Source: Azophilus sp026709365
Lineage (GTDB): Bacteria > Pseudomonadota > Gammaproteobacteria > Pseudomonadales > Azotimanducaceae
Reading direction: 5' to 3'
Assembly: GCA_965200175.1 (NCBI GenBank)
Contig: OZ241345.1
Coordinates: forward strand, 2,418,001-2,482,000
DNA: 64,000 bases
Of the stretch, positions 8,988-17,074 are shown one piece after another. How positions within the stretch are numbered: the first letter of the stretch is position 1; each line of letters opens with the position of its first letter. The translations under genes were made by a program, and so were the position numbers. Under the pieces are notes generated by a model. That model made no database searches. It was given only the letters and a program-made list of their open reading frames with translations, and was not told where the DNA came from.

Positions 8988-9572
8988 TCAGTGCCCCAGT
9001 TCGGCGATGCCGGCCTCGATGTCGGCCACCAGCCCGTCGTGGCCCGTCGCGCGAATGATGCCCGCATAGTCCGCGCGGCGCAGGGACAGGTCGCTGACCC
9101 CGTCGGCGACCACATTGAACGCCTTGCCGCCGCGGAAGTAGTAGTCGAGATTGACCGGCTTGCCGTTGCTGCGGTTCAGCTGGGCCTTGACCACCGGTCC
9201 GGTGCTGGCCGTCACGGTTTCCACTCGAACGAAGCTCTGGCCGCTGTAGCTGTCGAAGCGGTCGGCGTAGGTGGCCGTGACGAGCCGGCGCATCAGGTCC
9301 ACGAACGCCGAGCGGCGCTCTTCCGCCAAGGACCGCCAAGTGGGGCCCAAGCTGATGCGGGCGACGGCGTCGAGGTCGAAGAAAGCGGCCACCGCGGGCT
9401 CAAGCAGGGCCACCCGTTGCGCGAAGCCCCGGGTCTGCATCGCCTCAAGCACAACGGCATGGAAGGCGTCCACCGCAGCGGCCGCCTCGCCGGCCGCCGG
9501 ATTGGACCAGGCGGAAGGCCCGGGCAGGCCGGCAAGGCCGCAGAGCGCAAGGCCGGTCAGCAGGCGCTTCAT
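8988..9572 (-). CDS. mlaC: MlaC/Ttg2D family periplasmic phospholipid-binding protein, 194 aa
   Basis: A signal peptide (MKRLLTGLALCGLAGLPGPS...) precedes a Ttg2D/MlaC domain with the family landmarks FDLDAVARISLGPTWRSL, FVDLMRRLVTATYADRF and LDYYFRGGKAFNVVADGVS. MlaC-type proteins carry a phospholipid across the periplasm between MlaA and an inner-membrane partner. The start overlaps the dctM stop in an ATGA, so translation is probably coupled to the TRAP permease. No mlaD, mlaE or mlaF gene is in the window. Confidence 0.9.
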   Translation of the reverse strand: MKRLLTGLALCGLAGLPGPSAWSNPAAGEAAAAVDAFHAVVLEAMQTRGFAQRVALLEPAVAAFFDLDAVARISLGPTWRSLAEERRSAFVDLMRRLVTATYADRFDSYSGQSFVRVETVTASTGPVVKAQLNRSNGKPVNLDYYFRGGKAFNVVADGVSDLSLRRADYAGIIRATGHDGLVADIEAGIAELGH

Positions 9573-10882
9573 CGCACCAGCGCCAAGCTGAACCAGGGCA
9601 CGTAGGTGATGACCAGCAGCGCCAGCAGCAGCACGACCATGAACGGCCAGCAGGCGGCATAGAGCGTGAGCACCGGCTTCTTGAACCGGTAGCTGGCAAT
9701 GAACAGGTTCATTCCCACCGGCGGCGTGAAGTAGCCAATCTGCATGTTCGCCAAAAACACTATGCCCAAGTGAACCGGATCGATGCCGTAGCCGGCCGCC
9801 ACCGGCAGAATCAGGGGCACCATGATGACCAACGCGGCAAAGATGTCCAACAAGGCGCCCAAGGCCAACAGCAGGATATTCAACAGCGCCAGAAAGGCAA
9901 TCGGGCTTTCGATGCGCGCCTGCATGAATTCGAACAGACGCTGCGGCACCTCGGCATCAACCAGGAAGTTGGTGAACGCCAGGGCGACGCCGAGAATCAG
10001 CAGAATGCCGCCCACCATCACCATGGCCTTGACCGCCACTTCGGGCAGGTCGCGCAGCCTGAGGTCACGGTACAGCAGCGTCTGGGCGATGGTGACGTAG
10101 GCCGCAGTCACCGCCGCCGCCTCGGAGATGGCGAAGTAGCCGGAGTAGATGCCGCCCAGCACCACCACCGGCAACGGCAGCTCCCAACGCGCCGCCACCA
10201 GCGCTGCCCAAATGCGGGCGCCGTCAAGGCCCGCTGCGCGGCTTGGGCCCGAACCGGTGATTGGAGGCGCCGTGTTGGCGGCGTCGCGCTGGGACCAAAG
10301 CGTCCAGCCGATCAGGCAGGCGAGCATGAGCAGCAGGGGCATGAGGCCCGCCTTGAACAGATCGACGATGGTGAATGAGGGGCCCACGTCGATCTGCTGG
10401 GCGATCACCCCGTAGAGGATCAGCGGCACCGACGGGGCCAGCAGCAGCCCCAAGCTGCCGGAGCTGGTGACCAAGCCCAAGCTGAACCGTTCGCCGTAGC
10501 CGGCCTGCAGCAGCGCCGGCAGCAGCAGCGCCCCCAGCGCCACGATGGTGACGCCGGAGGCGCCCGTCAAGGCGGTGAACAGGGCGCAGGCGGTTAGGCT
10601 GACGATGGCCAAGCCGCTCGGCAGCCAGCCGAAGAGGCTCTCAACCAAAGCCAACAGACGTTGCGACGTGTTGGCCTGCGCCAGCACGTAGCCCGCATAG
10701 GTGAACAGCGGCAAAGCCACCAGCAGCGGGGTGTCAACAATGCGGTAAACCTCAATCGGCACCGCCGCCAAGTCGATGCCCGAGGCCAGAAAGCCGAGCA
10801 TGGCGGCGCCCATGAGCACGGCGACCAGCGGCGCGCCCGCCAAGGCGGCCGCCAGCAGCACGGCGATGCCCAGGGCGGTCAT
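9569..10882 (-). CDS. dctM: TRAP transporter large permease subunit (DctM), 437 aa
   Basis: Strongly hydrophobic throughout, about 12 membrane segments, with DctM landmarks: PLFTYAGYVLAQ near residue 60, TGASGVTIVALGALLLPALLQAGY, and GIVFLANMQIGYFTPPVGMNLFIASY near the C-terminus. DctM is the ion-driven permease of the TRAP system and works with DctQ and a solute-binding protein. Both ends overlap neighbours (dctQ upstream by ATGA, mlaC downstream by ATGA). Known TRAP substrates are mostly organic acids, but the TatT/Mla company points to a hydrophobic ligand here. Confidence 0.92.
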   Translation of the reverse strand: MTALGIAVLLAAALAGAPLVAVLMGAAMLGFLASGIDLAAVPIEVYRIVDTPLLVALPLFTYAGYVLAQANTSQRLLALVESLFGWLPSGLAIVSLTACALFTALTGASGVTIVALGALLLPALLQAGYGERFSLGLVTSSGSLGLLLAPSVPLILYGVIAQQIDVGPSFTIVDLFKAGLMPLLLMLACLIGWTLWSQRDAANTAPPITGSGPSRAAGLDGARIWAALVAARWELPLPVVVLGGIYSGYFAISEAAAVTAAYVTIAQTLLYRDLRLRDLPEVAVKAMVMVGGILLILGVALAFTNFLVDAEVPQRLFEFMQARIESPIAFLALLNILLLALGALLDIFAALVIMVPLILPVAAGYGIDPVHLGIVFLANMQIGYFTPPVGMNLFIASYRFKKPVLTLYAACWPFMVVLLLALLVITYVPWFSLALVR

Positions 10883-11343
10883 GGCGGATCGAGCGCGTGC
10901 AAAAGGTAGCGCAGGCCGATCACCGCGGCGCCCACGGGCAGCACGGCTTCACAGGCCCAAGCCGGCACCGAGGCGAAGGCGATGATTCCATCCTCGTACT
11001 CAAAGCGGACGAATCGAGCGCTGTGCCAAGCGAAAACGCCCATCACCGCGCAGGTGAAGGCGTTGGCGAAACGCTTCAGCGGCCGCTGCCAGCGGGGCGG
11101 CGCAAATCGGGCCAACAGGTCGATGCGGATGTGGTCGTCGTTGCGGGAGGCCACCATGGCGCCGATGAGGGCCACCCAAATCACCAGCACCCGCACGAGG
11201 GCGTCGCCCCAAAGCAGGCCGGTGTCGAACAGGTTGCGAGCGATCACCTGATAGGCCGCCAAGGCGATCATCGCCGCCAGAATCAGCGCCAGCACCCCAT
11301 CCTCGATGCGCCGCAGCGCCTTCAGAACAGGCTCCAAAGGCAT
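10879..11343 (-). CDS. dctQ: TRAP transporter small permease subunit (DctQ), 154 aa
   Basis: About four membrane helices. The family signature follows the first helix: ARNLFDTGLLWGDALVRVLVIWVALIGAMVASRNDDHIRIDLLARF. Its closing HIRIDLL segment is typical of DctQ. The protein supports the large permease and contacts the binding protein. It lies 7 nt after dctP and overlaps dctM by 4 nt. Length is normal. Confidence 0.92.
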   Translation of the reverse strand: MPLEPVLKALRRIEDGVLALILAAMIALAAYQVIARNLFDTGLLWGDALVRVLVIWVALIGAMVASRNDDHIRIDLLARFAPPRWQRPLKRFANAFTCAVMGVFAWHSARFVRFEYEDGIIAFASVPAWACEAVLPVGAAVIGLRYLLHALDPP

Positions 11344-11350
11344 GGCCCCG

Positions 11351-12355
11351 TCAATCCGGGGAAGCGTTCAGGCGACCCGCCCTGAAGTCGCGCAGATGCC
11401 CTTGCAACGCATCGTAAAGGCCAGCGGACACGTACTGCTCCTCGACCAGGCGCAGGGTGGCCCGCTCAGCCAGCCGACGCCACTCCGCCAGTTCCCCTTC
11501 CGAAGCGGCGCGCCATTCCAGGCCCTGGTTGGCGAGCGCCGCGGAGGCCTGTTCATGGTCACGGCGGCTGCGGGCGTTGACCTGCCCGACCACCTCGCCC
11601 ATGACCCGCCGCACCACCGCCTGGTCCGGTTCGGAAAGCCGGTCAAAGCGCCGTTTGTCCAAGGCGAACAGGCCATAGACGTAAATCAGCGGCACATCCA
11701 GGACATGCGACACCCGAGTGTGCCACTGCAGGGCCACCGCGCCGACCGGCGGGGCGGCGATGCAGTCGATCAGGCCGGTCTGCAGGCCACCAAGCACATC
11801 GACGATGGGCAGCGGAATGGGCGTGACGCCGAACGCCTGCAGCGCCCGGGCCGAGCCCGGGTCGTTGTCCGGCACCCAGACCTTGCGCATTCTGACGTCG
11901 GCAACGCTGCTCACCGGCTCCTGGGTCATGGCGTAGGCGAAGCCAACCTCGGCCAATCCCAAGGCCACAAAGCCCTTGGCCTCCAAGCCGGCCAGCAACT
12001 CGGCGTCCAGGCGCTGGCGCACGTGGTCCACCTCAGCGCCGGAGCGAAACGCCATGGGCAGGTTGTACAGGGTGATGTCGGGATAGACCTGCGCCAAGGC
12101 GCCGGCGGTCACCACCGCGCCGTGCAGCTGGCCAATGCGAATCTTGCGCAGCACCGCCTTGTCGTCGCCCATCACCCCGCCGGGGTAGAACTTGAAGGAC
12201 ACGCGGCCGTCGGTTTCCGCCGCCACCCGGGCGCCGCCCTCGCGCAGCAGGTCCATCCAAACCGAACCCTCCGGGGACAGCGCCCCAATCTTGAGCGCCT
12301 GGGCGCCGCAAATGGCGCTCCACAAGCCAAGCAGCAGCGTCAAGGCCGCCCTCAT
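11351..12355 (-). CDS. dctP: TRAP transporter solute-binding protein (DctP / TatP-like), 334 aa
   Basis: The ATG at 12355 gives a clean signal peptide (MRAALTLLLGLWSAICGAQA); an in-frame ATG at 12403 would add 16 polar residues and overlap tatT. The mature protein is a DctP-fold periplasmic binding protein: LKIGALSPEGSVWMDLLREGGARVAAETDGRVSFKFYPGGVMGDDKAVLRKIRIGQLHGAVV, then the GLIDCIAAPPVGAVALQWHTRVSHVLDVPLIYVYGLFAL region. The family's usual Arg clamp for carboxylates is not placed with certainty. In Treponema the paired TatP/TatT proteins were proposed to bind hydrophobic ligands; the adjacent tatT suggests the same kind of system here. Confidence 0.88.
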   Translation of the reverse strand: MRAALTLLLGLWSAICGAQALKIGALSPEGSVWMDLLREGGARVAAETDGRVSFKFYPGGVMGDDKAVLRKIRIGQLHGAVVTAGALAQVYPDITLYNLPMAFRSGAEVDHVRQRLDAELLAGLEAKGFVALGLAEVGFAYAMTQEPVSSVADVRMRKVWVPDNDPGSARALQAFGVTPIPLPIVDVLGGLQTGLIDCIAAPPVGAVALQWHTRVSHVLDVPLIYVYGLFALDKRRFDRLSEPDQAVVRRVMGEVVGQVNARSRRDHEQASAALANQGLEWRAASEGELAEWRRLAERATLRLVEEQYVSAGLYDALQGHLRDFRAGRLNASPD

Positions 12356-12389
12356 ACCGGCTGCGCCACAACGACCTGTTGCTCCAAAA

Positions 12390-13253
12390 CTAAAAGTACG
12401 CATCGGCGGTTTCCAGCAGGCTTTGGGCGCGCCGCTTGGCGACGGCGTTGAGAAGGGTCAGTTCCGGCGCATCGACTTCGGCGGCCAGCACCTCGTTGAG
12501 CAGTTCATCATGCAGGGGGCGGTCAAAGACCAGCCGGGCGTACTGCTCGGCAAACATGACCTGGGTGAGCAGGTGCCGGCCCTCGGCGAGCGCCAAGGCG
12601 CGCTCGAAGTGAAAGCGGCCCACTTCCGGCCGCCCCCCCAAGGCGGGGGGCACCAAGGTCTCGAAGACGCCTAGGTACAGGTGCGGCCCGCCGTGGTCAT
12701 GGCTCTCGTGCAGTTCGGCGATGCGGCTCATCAACAGCTTCACTTTTCCCAAGTCGGCTATGGCGTTGAAGTCGTCGCTGTTGGCCTGCATCCAGGCCGA
12801 CCAAGCGGTCGCCAAGCCGTAGGCCAGCGGCACGTCCGCCTTGGTGAGCGTGGCGGTCCATTGCTCGAACGCCTCGAAGGGCCTTGCGGCAATGCCGCAA
12901 CTGTCCTGCCGCTCCAAGCAAAGCGCCCGTTCGGCCAGCGCCCGGCCCTTGGCCGCCAGCAGCCGCGCCCGCTCGCCGTCAGTCACGAAGGCCCCGGCGT
13001 AGGCGGAGTTCAGCAGCGCCGCCTGGGAGAGCAGGACCGGGTTGTCGGGGCTGCTCTTGAGCAATCCGTCAATCAACAGCAGGAAGGCCGGCGCGCCGTC
13101 GCGCACCATGTCCACGTCCGGGTTTTCAAGGATCGCCGCCGACAGGTCGCCGGCCAAGCCCTCCACCGCCGAGGACATCAGCGACGCGCAGCCGGTCAGC
13201 GAAGCGGGCAGCGCCAGCCACAGCGCCGCCCGCGCAATCAACCTGCCGCCCAT
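12390..13253 (-). CDS. tatT: TRAP-associated TatT lipoprotein, 287 aa
   Basis: The N-terminus (ALWLALPASLTGCASL) is a lipoprotein signal with Cys22. The rest is an all-helical TPR-like array: PAFLLLIDGLLKSSPDNPVLLSQAALLNSAYAGAF, ERARLLAAKGRALAERAL, PLAYGLATAWSAWMQANSDDFNAIADLGKVKLLMSRI, and GPHLYLGVFETLVPPALGGRPEVGRFHFERALAL. The last stretch is the family hallmark. TatT proteins form a periplasmic ring with a pore that docks the TRAP binding protein. Immediately upstream of dctP and 38 nt downstream of the thioredoxin-fold gene, it completes a four-part TatT-TRAP transporter. Confidence 0.85.
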   Translation of the reverse strand: MGGRLIARAALWLALPASLTGCASLMSSAVEGLAGDLSAAILENPDVDMVRDGAPAFLLLIDGLLKSSPDNPVLLSQAALLNSAYAGAFVTDGERARLLAAKGRALAERALCLERQDSCGIAARPFEAFEQWTATLTKADVPLAYGLATAWSAWMQANSDDFNAIADLGKVKLLMSRIAELHESHDHGGPHLYLGVFETLVPPALGGRPEVGRFHFERALALAEGRHLLTQVMFAEQYARLVFDRPLHDELLNEVLAAEVDAPELTLLNAVAKRRAQSLLETADAYF

Positions 13254-13291
13254 CGCCCGTCGGTCAACCCCCGGGAGAAGCGCCCACCGCC

Positions 13292-13834
13292 TCAGACCGC
13301 CTCCATGGGCGGCCGCCGACGATAGCCGGGCACCGCAAGCTTGGCGGCAATGATCCCGTCCGGGTCAATGTGCAGCACGCCCGGGTGGGCGACGCCGTAA
13401 GCGAAGTCCCCGGGCTCGTAGTTCTCGTTGAGAACGTTGAGGGCGACGGCGTGCTTGGCGTTCTCATCGGCAAGCAGCGGATAGCCCAACTGCCGTTCGG
13501 CATGAAAGGCGGCCAGCACCTCAAGGCCATCGTAGGTCATGGCCGCTACCTTGAGGCCGACCGCCTCGAATTGCGGGCGCCATTCCTCCAGTTGAACCAA
13601 CTGGTGCTTGCAAAAAGGTCACCAGTCGGCCGAGCGGACCAGGAACAGCAGCAGGCCCCGCTCGCCCGCCAAGGAATCCAAGCTGCGCTGCGCGCCGCTC
13701 TGGTCATGGGCGGCAATGGCCGGCGCCGAAGCGCCCAAGGGCAAGCTCCAGCCGTCGGAGTACTCATCAGCCAGCGCCGCTGGGGTCCACAGGGCCATGA
13801 CGAAGGCACCAAGGGCACACATCAGTCGTTTCAT
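13292..13834 (-). CDS. Exported redoxin/thioredoxin-fold protein, probable selenoprotein (UxxC), 180 aa
   Basis: The reading frame runs from an ATG at 13834 (GGAG eight nt upstream; signal peptide MKRLMCALGAFVMALWTPAALA) to 13292, broken only by a TGA at 13619-13621. That TGA falls exactly where the first Cys of the CxxC site belongs: LLLFLVRSADW-(TGA)-PFCKHQLVQLEEW, so Sec72 and Cys75. The sequence keeps one frame on both sides and both halves look fully conserved (KVAAMTYDGLEVLAAFHAERQLGYPLLAD, GVAHPGVLHIDPDGIIAAKL). Cys-containing relatives read SADWCPFCKxQL. A stable hairpin begins 14 nt after the TGA. The likely role is periplasmic thiol-disulfide or peroxide chemistry. It heads the TatT/TRAP/Mla operon. 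The alternative is a nonsense-mutated pseudogene. Confidence 0.75.
13588..13621 (-). promoter_or_regulatory. Candidate bacterial SECIS element (TGA plus hairpin)
   Basis: On the minus strand the TGA (13621-13619) is followed by 14 nt and then the 17-nt hairpin CCAGTTG-GTT-CAACTGG (13604-13588): seven perfect base pairs and a loop starting with G. Bacterial SECIS elements lie inside the coding region just downstream of the UGA. The SelB-binding mini-hairpin of E. coli fdhF is also 17 nt and starts about 11 nt after the UGA. Position, size and a G at the loop start fit; SelB binding itself is inferred. Confidence 0.6.
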
Positions 13835-14030
13835 GCGATCACTCCAATCAAGCGACTCATCAAGGGTGCGCATCGTCGGAGGCATGGGGTATGCTTGTCA
13901 AGGCGGCGACAGCCATGGATGACTTAACGGTCGGCATAGACCTCGCCAAAGCGCAGCCAACGCTTGTGGAGCGGCTTCGGGAGAAGCTGCTAACATTCGC
14001 CGCTTTCCGACCGGTCGCCGCACATCCGAC

Positions 14031-14921
14031 ATGCCCAGATTCCGCCACGCCGACTTGGACATCCACTACGAGCAGTGGGGTGCGCGGGCCGACCCCCCGC
14101 TGCTGCTGCTGCACGGCCTGTCATGCCAGATCATTCACTGGCCGCAGAGGCTCATCGACCACCTCACGCAGGCGGGGTACCGCGTCATCGCGATGGACAA
14201 TCGAGACATGGGGCTGTCCTCCAGGGTGTCCGCGCCGGCACCGAAGGTCGCCGACATTCTGGCCGCCATGGACGACCTCTCCCGCTATCCGCCCCCCTAC
14301 ACCCTGAGCGACATGGCCGACGACGCCGTGGCCCTGCTCGACCACCTCGGCCAAGCCGGCGCCCACGTCATCGGCCTGTCGATGGGCGGCATGATCGCCC
14401 AAACGTTGGCCATCGAGCACCCTGAGCGGGCCTTCAGCCTGACCTCGATCATGTCCAACACCGGCAATCCCGATCTGCCGCCGGGCGAGCCGGAGGCGCT
14501 GGCCGCCTTCATCGCCGACCGGCCCGAGGACCGGGATGCGGCCATCGCCCAATACCAAATTGGGTGGGACACGGTGGCTGGGCCGCACTTCAACTCGCTC
14601 ACCGAGGGCCTGGCGCGGTTCTCCGAACAAGCGGTGGACCGGGGCTTTTCGGCGGCGGGCTTCGCCCGCCAACTGCTGGCCATCTTCCACCAGCCGGACC
14701 GCCGCCAGGCATTGGCCAAGGTGGCGGCGCCCGGCCTCGTCATCCACGGCGGCGCCGACCCGCTGGTGCCGCTGGCCGCCGGCGAGGATACGGCCCAAGC
14801 CTTGCCGAAAGGCCAGCTCAAGGTCTTCGACAAGATGGGCCACGACCTGCCGGAGCCCCTGCTGGCCGACCTCGCCGCCACCATCATCGACCACATCAAT
14901 GCCGCGCCGAACGCACGATAG
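14031..14921 (+). CDS. Alpha/beta hydrolase, 296 aa
   Basis: A complete alpha/beta hydrolase. HG oxyanion segment: LLLLHGLSCQIIHWP; nucleophile elbow: VIGLSMGGMIAQTLA (Ser117); acid: VIHGGADPLVPLAAGEDTA; histidine: FDKMGHDLPEPL. The cap region (about 130-205) includes SIMSNTGNPDLPPGEPEALAAF, seen in the group often annotated as hydrolases related to 3-oxoadipate enol-lactonase or haloperoxidase-like enzymes. No signal peptide, so cytosolic. It stands alone, divergent from the redoxin-headed operon. The substrate cannot be told. Confidence 0.9.
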   Translation: MPRFRHADLDIHYEQWGARADPPLLLLHGLSCQIIHWPQRLIDHLTQAGYRVIAMDNRDMGLSSRVSAPAPKVADILAAMDDLSRYPPPYTLSDMADDAVALLDHLGQAGAHVIGLSMGGMIAQTLAIEHPERAFSLTSIMSNTGNPDLPPGEPEALAAFIADRPEDRDAAIAQYQIGWDTVAGPHFNSLTEGLARFSEQAVDRGFSAAGFARQLLAIFHQPDRRQALAKVAAPGLVIHGGADPLVPLAAGEDTAQALPKGQLKVFDKMGHDLPEPLLADLAATIIDHINAAPNAR

Positions 14922-14969
14922 CCACGCAAAACCGCCGACGGAACCTCCTGTCAACCGAACCCTCGATGA

Positions 14970-15110
14970 AGTAGTGGCTCAGTTTGACTCACGTCATCGT
15001 CGTGATTCGGTCGAGGGCGGGACGCCCTTGCTCCGGGGATCCCGCCTGAAGCGGGCGTTTCGCCTCGGAGCGAGGGGATCTTGCCCTCCCAGCGGCGCTC
15101 GTCAGGGCGC
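14970..15110 (+). repeat. Family 2 dispersed repeat
   Basis: A full-length copy in the spacer between the hydrolase and the enoyl-CoA hydratase: AGTGGCTCAGTTTGACTCAC, CGTCGTGATTCGGTCGAGGG, then CGGGACGCCC, a CCGCCTGAAGCGGGCG hairpin and a GATCTTGCCCTCCCA tail. The same order of blocks is found near 816, 32722 (inverted), 53140 and 54680 (inverted). Confidence 0.7.
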
Positions 15111-15167
15111 CAGCCGCTAAAGCTCAGCCAAAGTCAAGCTGAGCGACTACCCCCATTGACCGACCCA

Positions 15168-16073
15168 ATGACCGACTCCCTGGTTTTGATCGAACGCCAC
15201 CACGCCGTTGCCGTGGTGACGCTCAACCGGCCCGAAGCCCTGAACGCCCTGTCGAGCGCCCTGCGCAGGCGCATCAGCGAGACGTTTGCCGAACTGTCCG
15301 AAGACCGCGGCACCGAGGCCATCATCCTGACCGGTGCCGGCCGCGCCTTCACGGTCGGTTTGGACCTCAAGGAACTCGGCAGTGAAGGCGCCGCAAGCCG
15401 GGGTGCGCGAGGGGGGACCCCTCGCACGAAAGAAGCGAGCCGGGGTGCGCGAGGGGCAACCCCTTCCATGGAACAAGCCAGCCAAGGTACGCACGGGATG
15501 CCCCCTCGCCAAGAACAAGCCAACCCGCATTTGGGCGGCGCCGACCTCAGCGACGCATTGGCAGCGACGCCGCAGCCGATCATCGCCGCAGTCAACGGCT
15601 ACGCCATCACCGGCGGCTTCGAGCTGGCGCTGATGTGCGACTTCATCATCGCCGCGCCCGAAGCCCGATTCGCGGATACCCATGCCCGGGTGGGCGTGGT
15701 GCCCGGCTGGGGCCTGTCGCAACGGCTACCGCGGCTGATCGGCATCAACCGGGCTAAGGAGCTTTCGCTGACCGGCAACTATCTCGACGCCGAGACCGCC
15801 TGCGCTTGGGGTCTGGTGAACCGGGTGGTTCCAGCGGCGGAACTGCTGCCCGTTTGCCTAAGCCTAGCCAAGGACATCGCCAGCACCCACCGCCCGACCC
15901 GAGATGAGATAAAGCGCATCATGGACTCCGGCTGGCAGGCCACGCTCGCCGAGGGGCTGGCGATCGAGGACGCCGCCAGCCGCGCCCACGCCAAGGCGGA
16001 AGTGCGCCCGGAAAAAGTCGCCCAGCGCCGCGCCGCCGTGCAAGCCCGAGGGCGGGAGCAAGGGAACCTCTGA
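15168..16073 (+). CDS. Enoyl-CoA hydratase/isomerase family protein with in-frame repeat insertion, 301 aa
   Basis: The ATG at 15168 (MTDSLVLIERHHAVAVVTLNRPEALNAL) starts a standard crotonase sequence. Landmarks are GRAFTVGLDLKELG (first oxyanion strand), PIIAAVNGYAITGGFELALMCDFIIAA (second oxyanion glycine and catalytic Glu region) and FADTHARVGVVPGWGLSQRLPRLIG. It would hydrate 2-enoyl-CoA in beta-oxidation or isomerise a related CoA ester. The oddity is residues 77-118: three 14-residue units (S-R-G-A-R-G-x-T-P type) inserted in the loop after the first oxyanion strand, where relatives have only a few residues. The loop is surface-exposed in the family and may tolerate the insert. Confidence 0.9.
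   Translation: MTDSLVLIERHHAVAVVTLNRPEALNALSSALRRRISETFAELSEDRGTEAIILTGAGRAFTVGLDLKELGSEGAASRGARGGTPRTKEASRGARGATPSMEQASQGTHGMPPRQEQANPHLGGADLSDALAATPQPIIAAVNGYAITGGFELALMCDFIIAAPEARFADTHARVGVVPGWGLSQRLPRLIGINRAKELSLTGNYLDAETACAWGLVNRVVPAAELLPVCLSLAKDIASTHRPTRDEIKRIMDSGWQATLAEGLAIEDAASRAHAKAEVRPEKVAQRRAAVQARGREQGNL
15396..15521 (+). repeat. Three in-frame tandem 42-nt units inside the enoyl-CoA hydratase gene
   Basis: Units begin at 15396, 15438 and 15480, exactly 42 nt apart, each opening with AGCC(G/A)(G/A)GGT(G/A)CGC. Units 1 and 2 are nearly identical in their first half; unit 3 has drifted. Unit 1 contains the palindrome CGAGGGG-GGA-CCCCTCG. A multiple of three keeps the reading frame open. 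The unit is not seen elsewhere in the window. Confidence 0.85.
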
Positions 16074-16342
16074 CCAAGCCCCTGCCTTGATGGGAGCGGA
16101 GCGGCAACTTCGGCATCCGCATCGAATGGCAGCCACAAAGGGCCGATGTCCCACAAGTCCTGCGGATTTGGCCTGCATATTTCGAGTGCCGTTGCTGGCA
16201 TCGTGAGCCATCTCAACGCAAGTGGTCCCAAAATTGGCCCCGACAACCCGAAGGCCGACCCGCCACAGCTGCCCCTTACCGCGACGGTGGGCCTATGCTA
16301 GTGTGCCGGGCACGGATCCGCAGCATCTCCAAGGAGCCCGCC

Positions 16343-17044
16343 ATGCGCCAAGCCCAACGGTCCAGCAGCCCCGCCCCGCCAAGGCCAGCGCCCAAAGCGC
16401 TGCGGGCGGAAGCCCCCGTCCACTACCCGGAGTCGGACGGTAGGCCGATGGCCGAGACCCCCGCCCACTGGCACGCCATGGTGGACTTCGCCAGCCCCCT
16501 GCACGGCTTTTTCAAGGATCGGCCAGACGCCTACGTGGGCAGCAACATGCTGATATACCACGCAGAGGGCGACAACCGGCGCAGCGTGTCGCCGGACGTG
16601 TTCGTGGCCTTCGGGGTGCCGAAGCTGCCGGAGCGGCGGGTGTGGCTGGTCTGGGAGGAGGGCAAGGCGGCGGACTTCGTTCTGGAGGTGACCTCCCGCT
16701 CGACCCGCCGGGAGGACGAGGTGGGCAAGAAGGCGCTCTATGCGCACCTGGAGGTTCGGGAGTACTGGCAGTTCGACCCGTTGGGGGAGTGCCTGGACCC
16801 GCGGCTGAGGGGCTGCGTTCTCGGCGCGGACGGGAAGTACCGGCAGGTCGATCTTGAGGAGCGTGGCGGCGCGCTCTGCCACGACAGCCTGCTGGGGGTG
16901 ACCCTTCGGCTGGAGGACGGGCGGCTGCGACTGCACGACCCCACGCGCGGCGAGTACCTGCTGACCCACGCGGAGGAGCGCGAGGCCCGGCGCTTGGCGG
17001 AGGTGCGGCTGGCGGAATTGGAGCGGCGCCTGCCCGGTGCGTGA
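16343..17044 (+). CDS. Uma2 family endonuclease, 233 aa
   Basis: AAGGAG at 16331-16336 sits six nt ahead of the ATG at 16343. The protein carries the PD-(D/E)XK-like Uma2 (DUF820) core: RRSVSPDVFVAFGVP, then AADFVLEVTSRSTRREDEVGKKALYAHLEVREYWQFDP. The acid of SPDV, the E of LEV and the K of KK are the likely metal-site residues. After the core come a beta-rich region and a charged C-terminal helix (HAEEREARRLAEVRLAELERRL). Uma2 proteins are nuclease-like proteins of uncertain biological role, widespread in multicopy in some genomes and often linked with mobile DNA. A second, more divergent Uma2-like gene is at 44134-44940. Confidence 0.85.
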   Translation: MRQAQRSSSPAPPRPAPKALRAEAPVHYPESDGRPMAETPAHWHAMVDFASPLHGFFKDRPDAYVGSNMLIYHAEGDNRRSVSPDVFVAFGVPKLPERRVWLVWEEGKAADFVLEVTSRSTRREDEVGKKALYAHLEVREYWQFDPLGECLDPRLRGCVLGADGKYRQVDLEERGGALCHDSLLGVTLRLEDGRLRLHDPTRGEYLLTHAEEREARRLAEVRLAELERRLPGA

Positions 17045-17074
17045 GGCGCTGCCGACCCCAATCCCCGCCCGCAA

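Noticed and set aside
13292..13885. Two separate short genes on either side of the TGA at 13619
   Set aside because: Both halves are in one frame and together make one redoxin; the TGA stands at the active-site Cys, so a single selenocysteine-containing gene explains it better.
13891..14030. Small plus-strand frame beginning before the alpha/beta hydrolase
   Set aside because: It overlaps the hydrolase in another frame and its translation turns into Arg/Thr-rich shadow sequence; no evidence of a gene.
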